In this document: piece after piece, positions 25,272 to 33,893 of the stretch
How the letters are laid out: each line of letters opens with the position of its first letter
Position numbering within the stretch: position 1 is the first letter of the stretch
DNA from: Microvirga sp. ACRRW
Lineage (GTDB): Bacteria > Pseudomonadota > Alphaproteobacteria > Rhizobiales > Beijerinckiaceae
NCBI RefSeq assembly: GCF_022346925.1
Contig: NZ_JAKRNJ010000004.1
Location: forward strand, 186,001 to 250,000
Direction: 5' to 3'
Length of the DNA stretch: 64,000 nucleotides
The notes under the pieces: generated by a model
Seen by the model: only the letters and a program-made list of their open reading frames with translations
Databases searched by the model: none
What the model was told of the DNA's origin: nothing
Made by a program: the position numbers and the translations under genes

Positions 25272-25302
25272 CCTTCATCCTAAGCTGTACTTTTATTCTG
25301 CT

Positions 25303-27039
25303 TTATTCCGCGGCCTGACGGGTTGCGGGTGTCGTCGGCACATTGCGCATTCCGCCCAGAACCTCCTCAGCTGAGGCTTTGTAGTTCTTCACGGAACTCG
25401 TCCACTGGCCCCAGACGGTCGGGTCGATCTTGTCGCCATTCTTGCCGAGATTCTGCAGGCGGCGCTTCTCATCGTCCGTCAGAATTTGCTTGGACAGCGG
25501 CGGCAGGTTTCGTACCTCATCCGCCGTGATGCCGATCATCTCGCCGACCCGTTTCCCGTAGTCGTCGTGGACCATGAACAAGTGCCAGACCATGCGCTCC
25601 TGAACGTCGCGCTCGCACTGCCCCAACAGCGTACCCAAATTCTGAACGAGATCGTCTCGCTCCCAATCCATCATGGTGCAATAGCGCCCACGCGCATGAA
25701 TATAGTCGTTGCGGCGCTCGATGACGCTACGGGTCAGACGTCCACGGATTTCAGGCGGGTTGTTCGGCTCCTCATGAGGCGACTCGTGCAATCCGTCATG
25801 CATCGAGGGCTCGTAATTCACGTGCGGATTCTGCCCCGGCGCGAGATCGCGCCGGTACGACATCTGCCCGCCGTTCAGGTTTGTTGCAACCTTGGCATTC
25901 TTCGCCTGGTTCACGGGCAGTTGGAGATAATTGGTGCCGACGCGATAGCGCTGGGTATCCGAGTAGGAGAAAGTTCTACCGACCAGCATCTTGTCATCCG
26001 AGAAGTCGAGACCATCCACCAGCACGCCCGTGCCCATGGCGATCTGCTCATTCTCGTTGAAATGATCCTGAACGTTGCGGTTCAGCGTCATCACGCCAAT
26101 ATGGCGTAGCGGAAAATCCTTCTCCGGCCAGATCTTGGTGTCATCAAGCGGATCCCAATCGAGTTCCGGATGATCGTGGTCCTCCATGATCTGGACGTAC
26201 AGATCCCATTGCGGGTACTCACCCCGCTCGATGGCCTCGAAGAGGTCCTTGGACGCGGAGCCGAGATCCTGCCCCTGCACCTTGGCGGCTTCCTCGGCTG
26301 TCAGGCTAGCCAGGCCACACCGCGGGTGAAAATGATATTTCACCAGCACCGTATCGCCTTGAGCGTTGACCATCTTGTAGGTGTTGACGCCGAATCCTTC
26401 CATGTGCCGGTAGCTTGCCGGGATGCCGCGCGGGCTGAACAGATGAGTCAGCATATGCATCGATTCCGGCGTCTGACTCATAAAGTCGAAGATGCGGTTC
26501 GGCTCCTGGCGGAACGTGACCGGGTCAGGCTTGAGGGAATGAATCACATCCGGAAACTTGATGGCGTCGCGGATGAAGAAAACGGCCAAGTTGTTGCCGA
26601 CGAGATCCCAGTTACCGTCTTCCGTGTAGAATTTCACGGCAAATCCGCGCGGATCGCGCGCCACTTCCGAGGAATCGCGCCCGCCGATCACGGTCGAGAA
26701 GCGGATGGCGAGCGGCGTTTTCTTGCCGGCGGCTTGGAACAGCTTGGCGCGGGTATATTTGGCGGCAGGCTCGTCGCCGATCTTGCCGGTCGCTTCGAAC
26801 TCGCCGAAGCATGCAAAGCCGCGCGCATGAACCACCCGCTCGGGAATCCGCTCGCGGTCGAAATGGGTGATTTTTTCGAGAAACTGATAGTTCTCCAATG
26901 TCGCCGGGCCGCGCGCACCGACCGTACGCTGCGATTGATTATTGGCGATAGGGTGGCCCTGCCGGTTCGTCAGAACCTGATCCGAAGCTTCGGATGCCGG
27001 CGACTTACCGGATTTTGAATCTTTGGAGTTGTTAGCCAT
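25303..27039 (-). CDS. Heme catalase
   Basis: Decomposes hydrogen peroxide. The 578-residue protein has the distal-side segment [14 protein letters not shown] with the active-site His, the Asn-containing VGNNLAVFF region, and the proximal heme motif [17 protein letters not shown] with the ligand Tyr. It is longer than a typical small-subunit catalase (about 480-510) because of a polar N-terminal extension and a C-terminal tail, but too short for the large-subunit HPII class. ATG 27039 (MANNSKDSK) has a GGGAGC ribosome site. No OxyR-type site was found by eye. Confidence 0.95.
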   Translation of the reverse strand: MANNSKDSKSGKSPASEASDQVLTNRQGHPIANNQSQRTVGARGPATLENYQFLEKITHFDRERIPERVVHARGFACFGEFEATGKIGDEPAAKYTRAKLFQAAGKKTPLAIRFSTVIGGRDSSEVARDPRGFAVKFYTEDGNWDLVGNNLAVFFIRDAIKFPDVIHSLKPDPVTFRQEPNRIFDFMSQTPESMHMLTHLFSPRGIPASYRHMEGFGVNTYKMVNAQGDTVLVKYHFHPRCGLASLTAEEAAKVQGQDLGSASKDLFEAIERGEYPQWDLYVQIMEDHDHPELDWDPLDDTKIWPEKDFPLRHIGVMTLNRNVQDHFNENEQIAMGTGVLVDGLDFSDDKMLVGRTFSYSDTQRYRVGTNYLQLPVNQAKNAKVATNLNGGQMSYRRDLAPGQNPHVNYEPSMHDGLHESPHEEPNNPPEIRGRLTRSVIERRNDYIHARGRYCTMMDWERDDLVQNLGTLLGQCERDVQERMVWHLFMVHDDYGKRVGEMIGITADEVRNLPPLSKQILTDDEKRRLQNLGKNGDKIDPTVWGQWTSSVKNYKASAEEVLGGMRNVPTTPATRQAAE

Positions 27040-27183
27040 CTGGTGCTCCCTTTCCGATGCGAACGATCCCTGACTCCGAGCCGACACTCAGCGCCACAGC
27101 TGGTTCGCAGCTTCATGCGAAAGGATACCTGATGCAGGAGATTGGAAAGGAAATAGGGAGAGCGATGCGCAACAACCTCTCTA

Positions 27184-27483
27184 TCAATCGAAAATACGTT
27201 CGCCTTGCTCGTCGATGATCTGCCTGCCTTTGACGATGGCAAATGCTGCTGCATCATCCTTGCTCGCATGCGTCTCAGCGCGCACGAAATGATGCTCTTT
27301 GACGCCAGTCTCGAAATCCTTTTCGATGGTGCCGGCCGTCTGATACTGCCCCTTGGAAGGATAAGGGTTCGGACGGATGCGGAAGCCCTTATACTCGATG
27401 GCCTCCGCAGCGGTTTTCCCGCTATCGCCACGCTCTCCCTGCCCTGTGAGGCGGGTCCAAAGATTGCCGAGAAACGACACCAT
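27184..27483 (-). CDS. HlyU family protein
   Basis: A 99-residue member of the HlyU family (the compact, non-HTH group common in alphaproteobacteria). The conserved block IEYKGFRIRPNPYPSKGQYQTAG is followed by IEKDFETGVKEHHFVRAETH and a C-terminal RQIIDEQGERIF. Though called transcriptional regulators, these small proteins have no obvious DNA-binding motif. It lies 144 bases upstream of the catalase start on the same strand. Confidence 0.8.
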   Translation of the reverse strand: MVSFLGNLWTRLTGQGERGDSGKTAAEAIEYKGFRIRPNPYPSKGQYQTAGTIEKDFETGVKEHHFVRAETHASKDDAAAFAIVKGRQIIDEQGERIFD

Positions 27484-27666
27484 GGCGCACCTGAATAAAG
27501 TTATGATTCGCTGAAGCCCAGCATATCCCTGGTCCCGCTCGTAGGGTCAACCCTGTTGCGTTTGATCACAAGTCTCTGATCTTCAGCAGAAAACCCGACG
27601 GCATGTCTTGACGTCCCCGCGCTTCCCGTAAACCCTGACAGTCTTGATCATGCGCAGGGGCCTCCC

Positions 27667-28020
27667 ATGAAGCATCCTCTGTTCGTCCTCTCTTTGTCCG
27701 GCGCATTGCTGACCGGTGGCATCGCATATGCTCACCATGGCTGGGGCAGCTACGACCCCTCCAAGCAGATCTCCATCAGCAGCGCTATTCAGAAGTCCGA
27801 CTGGCAAAATCCTCACGTGATGATCGCCGTCATGTATGACAACAAGAGCTGGGAGGCGGTTCTGGCACCCCCTTTCCGCATGAGCGCGCGCGGGCTTGAA
27901 CCCGACATGCTCAAGCCCGGCACGCAGGTTACCGTTGAGGGCTACCCGTCTACCCGCGTCGGGAACGAGATGAGAGCGGAACGCATCATCGTCGGCGGCA
28001 AGTCTTTCGAGTTGCGTTGA
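27667..28020 (+). CDS. DUF6152 family exported protein
   Basis: A 117-residue protein with a clear signal peptide (MKHPLFVLSLSGALLTGGIAYA) and the family opening HHGWGSYD. The mature part looks like a small OB-like beta domain (TVEGYPSTRVGNEMRAERI). The family is uncharacterised; members often lie beside copper- or membrane-associated genes. The next gene starts 4 bases after the stop, so the pair is one transcript. Confidence 0.8.
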   Translation: MKHPLFVLSLSGALLTGGIAYAHHGWGSYDPSKQISISSAIQKSDWQNPHVMIAVMYDNKSWEAVLAPPFRMSARGLEPDMLKPGTQVTVEGYPSTRVGNEMRAERIIVGGKSFELR

Positions 28021-28024
28021 GGCC

Positions 28025-28492
28025 ATGTATCTCGACATGCTCGCCGCTTTGGAAGCATCCTGGCTGGGGCATGTCGGCCGCCATTCAGCGTGGCTCTATA
28101 CCACCGCCAATCTTCTTCATGTGCTCGGAGCGGCCTTCGTCGTCGGCGGCATCGCGGTCTTCGATCTGAAGGTTCTGGCCGAGCACGGAAAGAACGCGCA
28201 GCAAGTGAGCCGCTATGCCATTCCGCTTGCGGCCACAGGGCTGGCGCTGCAAATTCCAACAGGAATTCTTTTGCTCGCAGTCGAAGCACGGGCACTCGGC
28301 ATCAATCCGGCCTTTTATGCGAAGTTGGTTTTCATCGCCGTTGGGCTCATCAACGTCGTCCTGTTTCATGCCCGCTTCAATGGTGCGCTGCGTGCGGGCA
28401 GGCTGCCTCCCGAAGCAAGGGCTTATGCTTTTGTGTCCTTGATCGCCTGGATCGCTGCCCTCTTGGCTGGACGAATGATCGCCTATCTGTAG
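28025..28492 (+). CDS. Four-helix membrane protein (DUF6644/DUF2214-like)
   Basis: A 155-residue membrane protein with four predicted helices, the first with two His (LLHVLGAAF region) and the last near the C-terminus. It resembles DUF6644/DUF2214-type proteins that accompany DUF6152 genes. Histidines in helices might bind heme or metal, but this is only suggested. It is coupled to the preceding exported protein. Confidence 0.7.
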   Translation: MYLDMLAALEASWLGHVGRHSAWLYTTANLLHVLGAAFVVGGIAVFDLKVLAEHGKNAQQVSRYAIPLAATGLALQIPTGILLLAVEARALGINPAFYAKLVFIAVGLINVVLFHARFNGALRAGRLPPEARAYAFVSLIAWIAALLAGRMIAYL

Positions 28493-28537
28493 GCTTCTAC
28501 TCTTCTCACGGCACAGGCAGTTCTGACAGGATGTGGC

Positions 28538-29389
28538 ATGCGCGTCTGGCTAGCGCCTCTCTGCGGTTTCTTGGCTGTCTGCGGAACTTCTTGGGCTGCC
28601 CCCGGCGGTTCCAGCGAGACGGTTGAGCAGGCGCTGTGCCGTCTCATTGAAGGGGCGGCTGAACAGCGGAATATTCCGCGCGATTTTCTCACGAAGCTCA
28701 TCTGGCAGGAAAGCTCCTTTCGTCCAGGCGCGGTCAGCCCGGCGGGCGCACAGGGCGTAGCGCAGTTCATGCCTGGAACCGCGCAGGAGCGCGGACTTGC
28801 CGACCCGTTCGACCCGGAGCAGGCCATTCCGAAAGCAGCCGAGCTGATCGCCGATCTGTCCGTGCGCTTCGGCAATCTGGGCCTTGCCGCAGCAGCCTAT
28901 AACGGTGGCCCGGCGCGCGTGTCGTCATGGCTGGAGGGGCGCGGGAGCTTGCCGTTTGAGACGCGGAACTATGTCGCTGTGATTACAGGGCGAGAGGTCG
29001 AGGAATGGGCAGACGAATTGAAAAAGTCCGCGGATCAACCGAAGCAAGATGAAGCAAAGGCTAAACCGGACAGCTGCCATCAGATCGTGGCAAGCCTGCG
29101 GCATCCAGGAGGGGGCGATGTGATCGAAGCTCCATTCGCGCCTTGGGGCGTCCAATTGTCCGGCAATTTCTCAAAGGCCCAGGCCCTCTCCTCGTACAGA
29201 CGAGCCAGCATGGCCTATGCATCCGTATTGAAGGATTTGCACCCCATGATTATCGGAACGAGACTGCGCTATCGCGGGACACGAACCTTCTATCGGGTCC
29301 GAGCACCTGCGGACACCCGTCAAGATGCAGAAGTGCTCTGCCGCAAGATCCGCTCCTTCGGCGGAAGCTGCATCGTTCTGCCGAGTTGA
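28538..29389 (+). CDS. Lytic transglycosylase with SLT and SPOR-like domains
   Basis: A 283-residue exported murein hydrolase. A signal peptide (about 1-21) is followed by an SLT domain (about 30-165) with the catalytic Glu in IWQESSF and the motifs GAQGVAQFMPGTA and AAAYNGGPARV. A linker rich in Lys and Gln leads to a C-terminal SPOR-like module (about 205-283) that could bind denuded glycan at the division site. It would release 1,6-anhydro-muropeptides, the kind of product the island at 52541-64000 could recycle. Confidence 0.88.
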   Translation: MRVWLAPLCGFLAVCGTSWAAPGGSSETVEQALCRLIEGAAEQRNIPRDFLTKLIWQESSFRPGAVSPAGAQGVAQFMPGTAQERGLADPFDPEQAIPKAAELIADLSVRFGNLGLAAAAYNGGPARVSSWLEGRGSLPFETRNYVAVITGREVEEWADELKKSADQPKQDEAKAKPDSCHQIVASLRHPGGGDVIEAPFAPWGVQLSGNFSKAQALSSYRRASMAYASVLKDLHPMIIGTRLRYRGTRTFYRVRAPADTRQDAEVLCRKIRSFGGSCIVLPS

Positions 29390-29396
29390 TCGAAAA

Positions 29397-29422
29397 AGGC
29401 CCGGATCGCTCAATCCGGGCCT
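29397..29422. terminator. Bidirectional terminator between convergent genes
   Basis: AGGCCCGGAT and ATCCGGGCCT form a perfect 10-bp stem with a 6-base loop, flanked by AAAA on the left and CTCATCTC on the right. It lies between the transglycosylase stop and the stop of the CYTH-like gene. Confidence 0.75.
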
Positions 29423-29430
29423 CTCATCTC

Positions 29431-30207
29431 TTATCGCCGCTGCGGTCTGAGGGAACGTGCGAGTTCCCGGATCACGTTGTCCTCGATGCTGAGATTGAGA
29501 TCATTGTTCTCGTCCTCGGCAATCTCGACATCCGTCGATACTGGCGGCGTCGGCTGTGACGACGGGCGGGTCTGCGCAGCAGATTTTGTTCTCTCATTTT
29601 TTGCCACCGGCGCGGCACCGCTTTGGACGAGTTCGGCATCGGCACCGCCTCTCGTCTGCTGCGGCGCATAGGCTCGTCCGGTGCTGTAACGGTTCTCGAG
29701 CGTGTCGAGGAGACTGTTGAGCGCTGCGTTCGTGAGCGGAACCTCCGGCACCTGCGGCGGGCCGTTAAGCGCAATCGCGCGGTTCTGATAGCCGGAATCC
29801 GATGTCACATCGGCGCCGAACCAGGAGAGAGGGCGAAAGTCCCGGGCCTCTTCCTCACTCTCGAAGGATACTGAAACCATGTCGAGTGGGCCTGGGGTGA
29901 CGAAGCGCGCGAGCTGCACATCGCGCGTGCCGACTGTCAGGTGGGTCAGCAGATAATCGATCTTTCCCGGCGTCACATCGAGCAGCGCTTCCGCATGAGC
30001 GCGCGGCACTTCGGTCCTCTCCTCAACCGGCCCATTAGGGCCTCCATGCAAAAGAACGAGGCTGCCCTTGTCTCCGTCAACAATGACGAAGGAGCTCCGG
30101 TCGGCTTGGTTCGGAAAATGACCTTCGGCGATGCGGTTGCCGCCTCTTTCCTTCCTGATCAAACGCGCAAGAGACGAGGCAATAAGATAACGTCTGTAAG
30201 CAACCAT
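29431..30207 (-). CDS. CYTH-like domain protein, probably without the usual metal-binding residues
   Basis: A 258-residue protein. Residues about 1-165 resemble the CYTH (adenylate cyclase CyaB/thiamine triphosphatase) fold: an arginine-rich early strand, EERTEVPRAHAEALL, and a C-terminal segment SWFGADVTSDSGYQNRAIAL like the usual W-G-EVT-Y-N ending. The N-terminal ExExK is absent (the protein starts MVAYRRYLIASS), and the later acidic strand that usually reads EVE is SVS. Triphosphate hydrolysis therefore looks unlikely. About 90 polar, Pro/Gln-rich residues follow. The family call is from pattern memory. Confidence 0.55.
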   Translation of the reverse strand: MVAYRRYLIASSLARLIRKERGGNRIAEGHFPNQADRSSFVIVDGDKGSLVLLHGGPNGPVEERTEVPRAHAEALLDVTPGKIDYLLTHLTVGTRDVQLARFVTPGPLDMVSVSFESEEEARDFRPLSWFGADVTSDSGYQNRAIALNGPPQVPEVPLTNAALNSLLDTLENRYSTGRAYAPQQTRGGADAELVQSGAAPVAKNERTKSAAQTRPSSQPTPPVSTDVEIAEDENNDLNLSIEDNVIRELARSLRPQRR

Positions 30208-30548
30208 TTTGAGCTCTCTGATACAATGCGCGAAAATTCTTGCTGCCCTTAGAACTCAGGACGTCAATATTCAACAGAATGAAGTTTCAACTCATACCGA
30301 GCATGCTGAACAAGCATATCTCGACATGGAACGACATTCCGGCTTGACGCTAACAAAACCTCTTCAGGGCAACCACTTTGTGGTCACTTATGATGGCTTT
30401 CGGAAGGCAAACTTCAATGGAATACCCAGGAAGCTTTCTGGGATTTTCAAACGGGGTTAATTCGTTGGGCGGGTGATCGCCAAAATGCATGGAATGGGAG
30501 TTGATGTCGGTTGAGGCGCACACATTGCACATGTGCGCCTCATCAATC
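30208..30548. other. Intergenic region, nothing recognised apart from a hairpin
   Basis: This 341-base stretch is somewhat more AT-rich than its surroundings. Short frames exist on both strands but none has a good ribosome site or a recognisable product. The right end contains the hairpin at 30512-30542. Confidence 0.4.
30512..30542 (-). terminator. Hairpin after FAA-hydrolase-like gene
   Basis: TGAGGCGCACA and TGTGCGCCTCA are perfect 11-base complements with a 9-base loop, beginning six bases after the stop of the minus-strand gene. There is no strong T-run, so termination efficiency is uncertain. Confidence 0.6.
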
Positions 30549-31742
30549 TTAGCGAGCTTTCAATAAGCCGCGCCCGGCAAGATTTTTCATGAATGCACCA
30601 AGACCGAAGGTCCATGGCTCGCAATCCGAGCTCGGTTTCATGCGGTTCACGAGCTTTCCGAGTTTTGGCGCAGCGATCGTGACAATATCGCCAGTCTTGT
30701 GGGTAAATCCCATACCGGCTTCGTCTCGATCCTTCGTCGGCGCGAACATGGTACCGAGGAACAAGGCAAACCCATCTGGGTACTGATGGTGCGGGCCGAG
30801 CGTCTGCGCAACTAGGTCTTCGGGATCGCGGCTGATCTTGGTGATCGATGAGGAGCCTTCGAGGCTAAAACCGTCTTCACCCTCCACAGTCAATGTAACG
30901 GTAGTGCTGCGAACATCATCCAGCGAAAAGCTCTCGTCGAAGAAGCGCACGAACGGGCCCAATGCGCAGGAGGCATTGTTATCCTTGGCCTTTGAGAGCA
31001 GGAGCGCGGAACGGCCTTCGAAATCGCGCAAGTTCACATCGTTGCCGAGGCTCGCTCCCACGATCCTGCCATCAGCGGTTACGATGATCACCACCTCCGG
31101 CTCGGGGTTGTTCCAGGTGGATTTGGGGTGAAGGCCCGCATCCATGAAAGCACCAACAGCCGATAAGGTCGGCGCCTTGGTGAAAACCTCCGCGTCTGGT
31201 CCGATGCCGACCTCAAGATACTGGCTCCATGCCCCCTGTGCGACGAGCACATTCTTCAAAGCCATGGCCTCCGACGATCCCGGCTTCAAGCGGCTGAGAT
31301 CGTCACCGACGAGACGCAGGACTTCCGCACGGATGGCGGCGGCAGCGCTTGCATCACCACGTGCCCGCTCCTCGATGACACGCTCCAGCATGGACACGGC
31401 GAATGTGACGCCTGCCGCCTTGACCACCTGCAGATCGATGGGTGCAAGAAGCCAGGGCCTGGAAGGATCGCGATTGTCGGACGGCGTGTTGGCCACCAAC
31501 TCATCGAGCGCGGCAACTCTTTCGCCACGCGCCGCCTTCAATGCCTGTGCCGGGTTCTCCGTTGCGGATAATTCGCTCATGGTGGCGTAGGCAGCGGAGA
31601 TATCGAATACGCCTTCTTCTCGGATGGCCACCACACAAGGCCCGATGCTTGGGCGCCAGATGCGTCCGGCGAGGGCTCCTCCATAGCCGTCAGCAGGCAG
31701 GATCTCGGCAGCATTCAGTGAGGACAGGCGTTTCACGGGCAA
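30549..31742 (-). CDS. Fumarylacetoacetate hydrolase family protein, XylX/AraD1-like sugar-acid dehydratase
   Basis: A 397-residue FAA-hydrolase-fold protein. Its length and motifs (KAAGVTFAVSMLERVIEE, NNPEPEVV, GNDVNLRDFEGRSALLL, YPDGFALFLGTMFAP) match, from memory, the bacterial 2-keto-3-deoxy-pentonate dehydratases (Caulobacter XylX, AraD1) better than true fumarylacetoacetases. These act in non-phosphorylated xylose or arabinose oxidation, giving alpha-ketoglutarate semialdehyde. The metal-binding acidic residues of the fold (EPE and downstream D) are present. No other pentose gene lies adjacent, so the physiological substrate is open. Confidence 0.78.
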   Translation of the reverse strand: MPVKRLSSLNAAEILPADGYGGALAGRIWRPSIGPCVVAIREEGVFDISAAYATMSELSATENPAQALKAARGERVAALDELVANTPSDNRDPSRPWLLAPIDLQVVKAAGVTFAVSMLERVIEERARGDASAAAAIRAEVLRLVGDDLSRLKPGSSEAMALKNVLVAQGAWSQYLEVGIGPDAEVFTKAPTLSAVGAFMDAGLHPKSTWNNPEPEVVIIVTADGRIVGASLGNDVNLRDFEGRSALLLSKAKDNNASCALGPFVRFFDESFSLDDVRSTTVTLTVEGEDGFSLEGSSSITKISRDPEDLVAQTLGPHHQYPDGFALFLGTMFAPTKDRDEAGMGFTHKTGDIVTIAAPKLGKLVNRMKPSSDCEPWTFGLGAFMKNLAGRGLLKAR

Positions 31743-31857
31743 GCACTCCCTTTAGGCTCATAAAGGGCCTCTCGCCCTTCTTGGGCGTCAATATAGCGAG
31801 CTTGGCGCTGGAGCCCAGCAGCAAAAAGGCGAACGTCATTCAGCATGACAGATGACC

Positions 31858-31883
31858 GGAACAAAGGCCGTTTGTGCTCCGTT
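31858..31883 (+). promoter_or_regulatory. EcfG (general stress sigma factor) promoter, exact consensus
   Basis: GGAAC, 17 bases, then CGTT: an exact match to the general stress promoter of alphaproteobacteria. It ends 38 bases before the ATG of the proline-rich protein, which would place the transcription start about 30 bases upstream of the gene. Confidence 0.75.
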
Positions 31884-31921
31884 CCGAACCGGAGCCTTTT
31901 CATCCTGGAGGAAGCCCAGAC

Positions 31922-32140
31922 ATGTCCGACACGCCCAATCCAACACCGCCGCAGCCTGACGTGCCGAACCCGGCACCCCAGCCCGTTCACCCAGACCCCG
32001 GCCCTGCCGGCCTTCCGGAGCCCGGTGAACCCTTGGGCGTTCCACCGGCAACGCCTAGCGAAGCCCCCAGCCCGAGCGAGCCTTCCGGTATTCCTCCATC
32101 CGGTCCCCAAGAAATCCCGACTGGACCATTAGGCTCTTAA
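31922..32140 (+). CDS. Small proline-rich protein, probably stress-induced
   Basis: A 72-residue product made mostly of Pro, Ser, Glu and Gly, with repeated short Pro-containing units (PNPTPPQPD, PNPAPQPVHPD). It has no hydrophobic segment, so it is cytosolic and likely disordered. TGGAGGAAG is a good ribosome site. The exact EcfG promoter just upstream implies expression in the general stress response. Function unknown. Confidence 0.7.
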   Translation: MSDTPNPTPPQPDVPNPAPQPVHPDPGPAGLPEPGEPLGVPPATPSEAPSPSEPSGIPPSGPQEIPTGPLGS

Positions 32141-32171
32141 CCGCGGCAGCGAGATATGCTTTCTGCAGGCC

Positions 32172-32957
32172 ATGACACAGGAGCCCCTGCCCATGGACAA
32201 CGGAAAGCCCTCTAACGCGGCCCACCTCGCCGCCCCCTCCTACCGCTTGGCCGCCATGGACCAGGACTTCCTGCTCGGCGATTCCATGCGGGGCGTCCGT
32301 TTTCAGCTGGAATATGCCAAGGCTGAGGAGAAACTCCGACTCTGGGGCGTGCGGTCCACCATCGTCGTGTTCGGAAGCGCTCGCGTTCGCGAGAACGGCC
32401 CGGGGCGTCATGCCTTCTGGTATGAAGAAGCGCGTTCTTTCGGGGCCATTGCCTCGAAACACGGCGGCGCCTTGACCGCCACGAGCGGCCTTCGGGACAA
32501 CGTGATTGCCACCGGTGGAGGACCGGGCATCATGGAAGCCGCCAATCGCGGAGCTTTCGACGTGGGCGCGCCGTCCATCGGCTTCAACATCACTCTGCCG
32601 CACGAGCAGGAACCCAATTCCTACTCGACACCCGATCTCACCTTCCGCTTTCACTACTTCGCCATGCGCAAGATGCATCTGGCGATGCGCGCCAATGCGC
32701 TCGTGGTCTTCCCGGGCGGGTTCGGCACTCTGGACGAGTTGTTCGAAATGCTGACTCTTCGCCAGACCGGCAAAGCCCCGCCGCTGCCGATCATCCTGTT
32801 CGACAAGGAATATTGGCAATCCGTGATCAAGTTCGATGCGCTGCTCGAACATGGTATGGTCAGCGAGCACGACCGCAAGCTCGTTCACTTCGCGGAAACG
32901 GCGGAGGAAACCTGGGCCACGCTTGTCGAGAATGGACTTGTCGTGCCTGCCGAGTGA
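32172..32957 (+). CDS. LOG family protein (TIGR00730-like, possible nucleotide 5'-monophosphate phosphoribohydrolase)
   Basis: A 261-residue LOG (lysine decarboxylase-like Rossmann) protein. The family motifs are GGGPGIMEAANRGA and PGGFGTLDELFE. Characterised LOG proteins release cytokinin bases or cleave nucleotide monophosphates; bacterial members are often miscalled lysine decarboxylases. ATG 32172 is chosen, but ATG 32193 has a better AGGAG site and would shorten the protein by seven residues. The N-terminal 60 residues precede the Rossmann core, as in longer LOG types. Confidence 0.85.
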   Translation: MTQEPLPMDNGKPSNAAHLAAPSYRLAAMDQDFLLGDSMRGVRFQLEYAKAEEKLRLWGVRSTIVVFGSARVRENGPGRHAFWYEEARSFGAIASKHGGALTATSGLRDNVIATGGGPGIMEAANRGAFDVGAPSIGFNITLPHEQEPNSYSTPDLTFRFHYFAMRKMHLAMRANALVVFPGGFGTLDELFEMLTLRQTGKAPPLPIILFDKEYWQSVIKFDALLEHGMVSEHDRKLVHFAETAEETWATLVENGLVVPAE

Positions 32958-33067
32958 ATTGACAATGGAAAGCCCTTCATATGTAATATGCCGCATGGGG
33001 ATCGCGATCTCCCCACGAGGCGACATGCCCAAGCATCGCATCCGCTCTAGCTTCTTACGGATGCATC

Positions 33068-33892
33068 ATGTCGTCATTCAACACCATCTCCATTGAGAAA
33101 CTTGCCCGGCTCATTGGCACTCCCAAGTGCCCCATTCTCATTGACGTCTCCACGGAGGAGGACTTCGCCGCCAATCCGTGCATCGTGCCAGGCACCATAC
33201 GGCGCCCGTATGAAACAGCGTCAGACTGGGCGTCTGAATTCACCGGCCGGTCCGTCATCACAATTTGTCAAAAGGGCCTCAAGCTCAGTCAGGGCGCGGC
33301 AGCCTGGCTTCGGCATGCAGGAGCCGCCGCAGACGCTCTTGAAGGTGGTATTCTCGCTTGGTCGCAGGCAGGATTACCTCTTATTCCAAAAGCAAAGTTG
33401 CCGCCGCGCGATTCACAAGGCCGTACTCTTTGGGTGACACGCTCGCGCCCCAAGATAGATCGCATTGCCTGTCCCTGGTTGATCCGTCGCTTTGTCGATC
33501 CTAGTGCCGTGTTCCTGTTCGTTTCTCCATCGGAAGTCAAAGCCGTTAGTGAGCGCTTCAATGCAACACCCTTCGATATTGAAGGTGAGGACGTATTCTG
33601 GAGTCACCGTGGAGAGCTCTGTACCTTTGACGTGATGATCGAGGAACTCGGCCTGAAAACCGAACCTCTACAGCGACTTGCCACGATTGTTAGAGGTGCC
33701 GATACGGCACGCCTTGACCTCGCTCCTGAGGCACCAGGCTTACTTGCCGTATCGCTTGGTCTTTCACGCATGTTTGCTGACGACCTCGCTCAACTTGAGG
33801 CAGGTCTCTTGTTGTATGATGCTTTCTATCGTTGGTGCCGAGATGCAACGGAGGAGACGCATAACTGGCCTTCTCAAAAAGCAGGACCTTGA
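33068..33892 (+). CDS. chrB: Chromate resistance protein ChrB with N-terminal rhodanese domain
   Basis: A 274-residue protein. The N-terminus (about 1-105) is rhodanese-like: the active-site Cys is in TICQKGLKLSQGAA. The C-terminal domain (about 115-265) is the ChrB/chromate-resistance domain, with RSRPKIDRIACPWLIRRFVDP and a His/Asp-containing region (GADTARLD). It is thought to sense or protect against chromate, and chrB is usually adjacent to chrA. Here chrA starts 1 base after the stop. Confidence 0.88.
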   Translation: MSSFNTISIEKLARLIGTPKCPILIDVSTEEDFAANPCIVPGTIRRPYETASDWASEFTGRSVITICQKGLKLSQGAAAWLRHAGAAADALEGGILAWSQAGLPLIPKAKLPPRDSQGRTLWVTRSRPKIDRIACPWLIRRFVDPSAVFLFVSPSEVKAVSERFNATPFDIEGEDVFWSHRGELCTFDVMIEELGLKTEPLQRLATIVRGADTARLDLAPEAPGLLAVSLGLSRMFADDLAQLEAGLLLYDAFYRWCRDATEETHNWPSQKAGP

Positions 33893-33893
33893 G

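Noticed and set aside
30350..30532. A 60-codon Cys-containing frame in the 30208-30548 gap
   Set aside because: It has no ribosome site, its start overlaps the terminator-like hairpin, and no family is visible.
33678..33893. Upstream extension of chrA into chrB
   Set aside because: The extension overlaps chrB entirely and does not resemble CHR proteins; ATG 33894 directly after chrB gives the family N-terminus.
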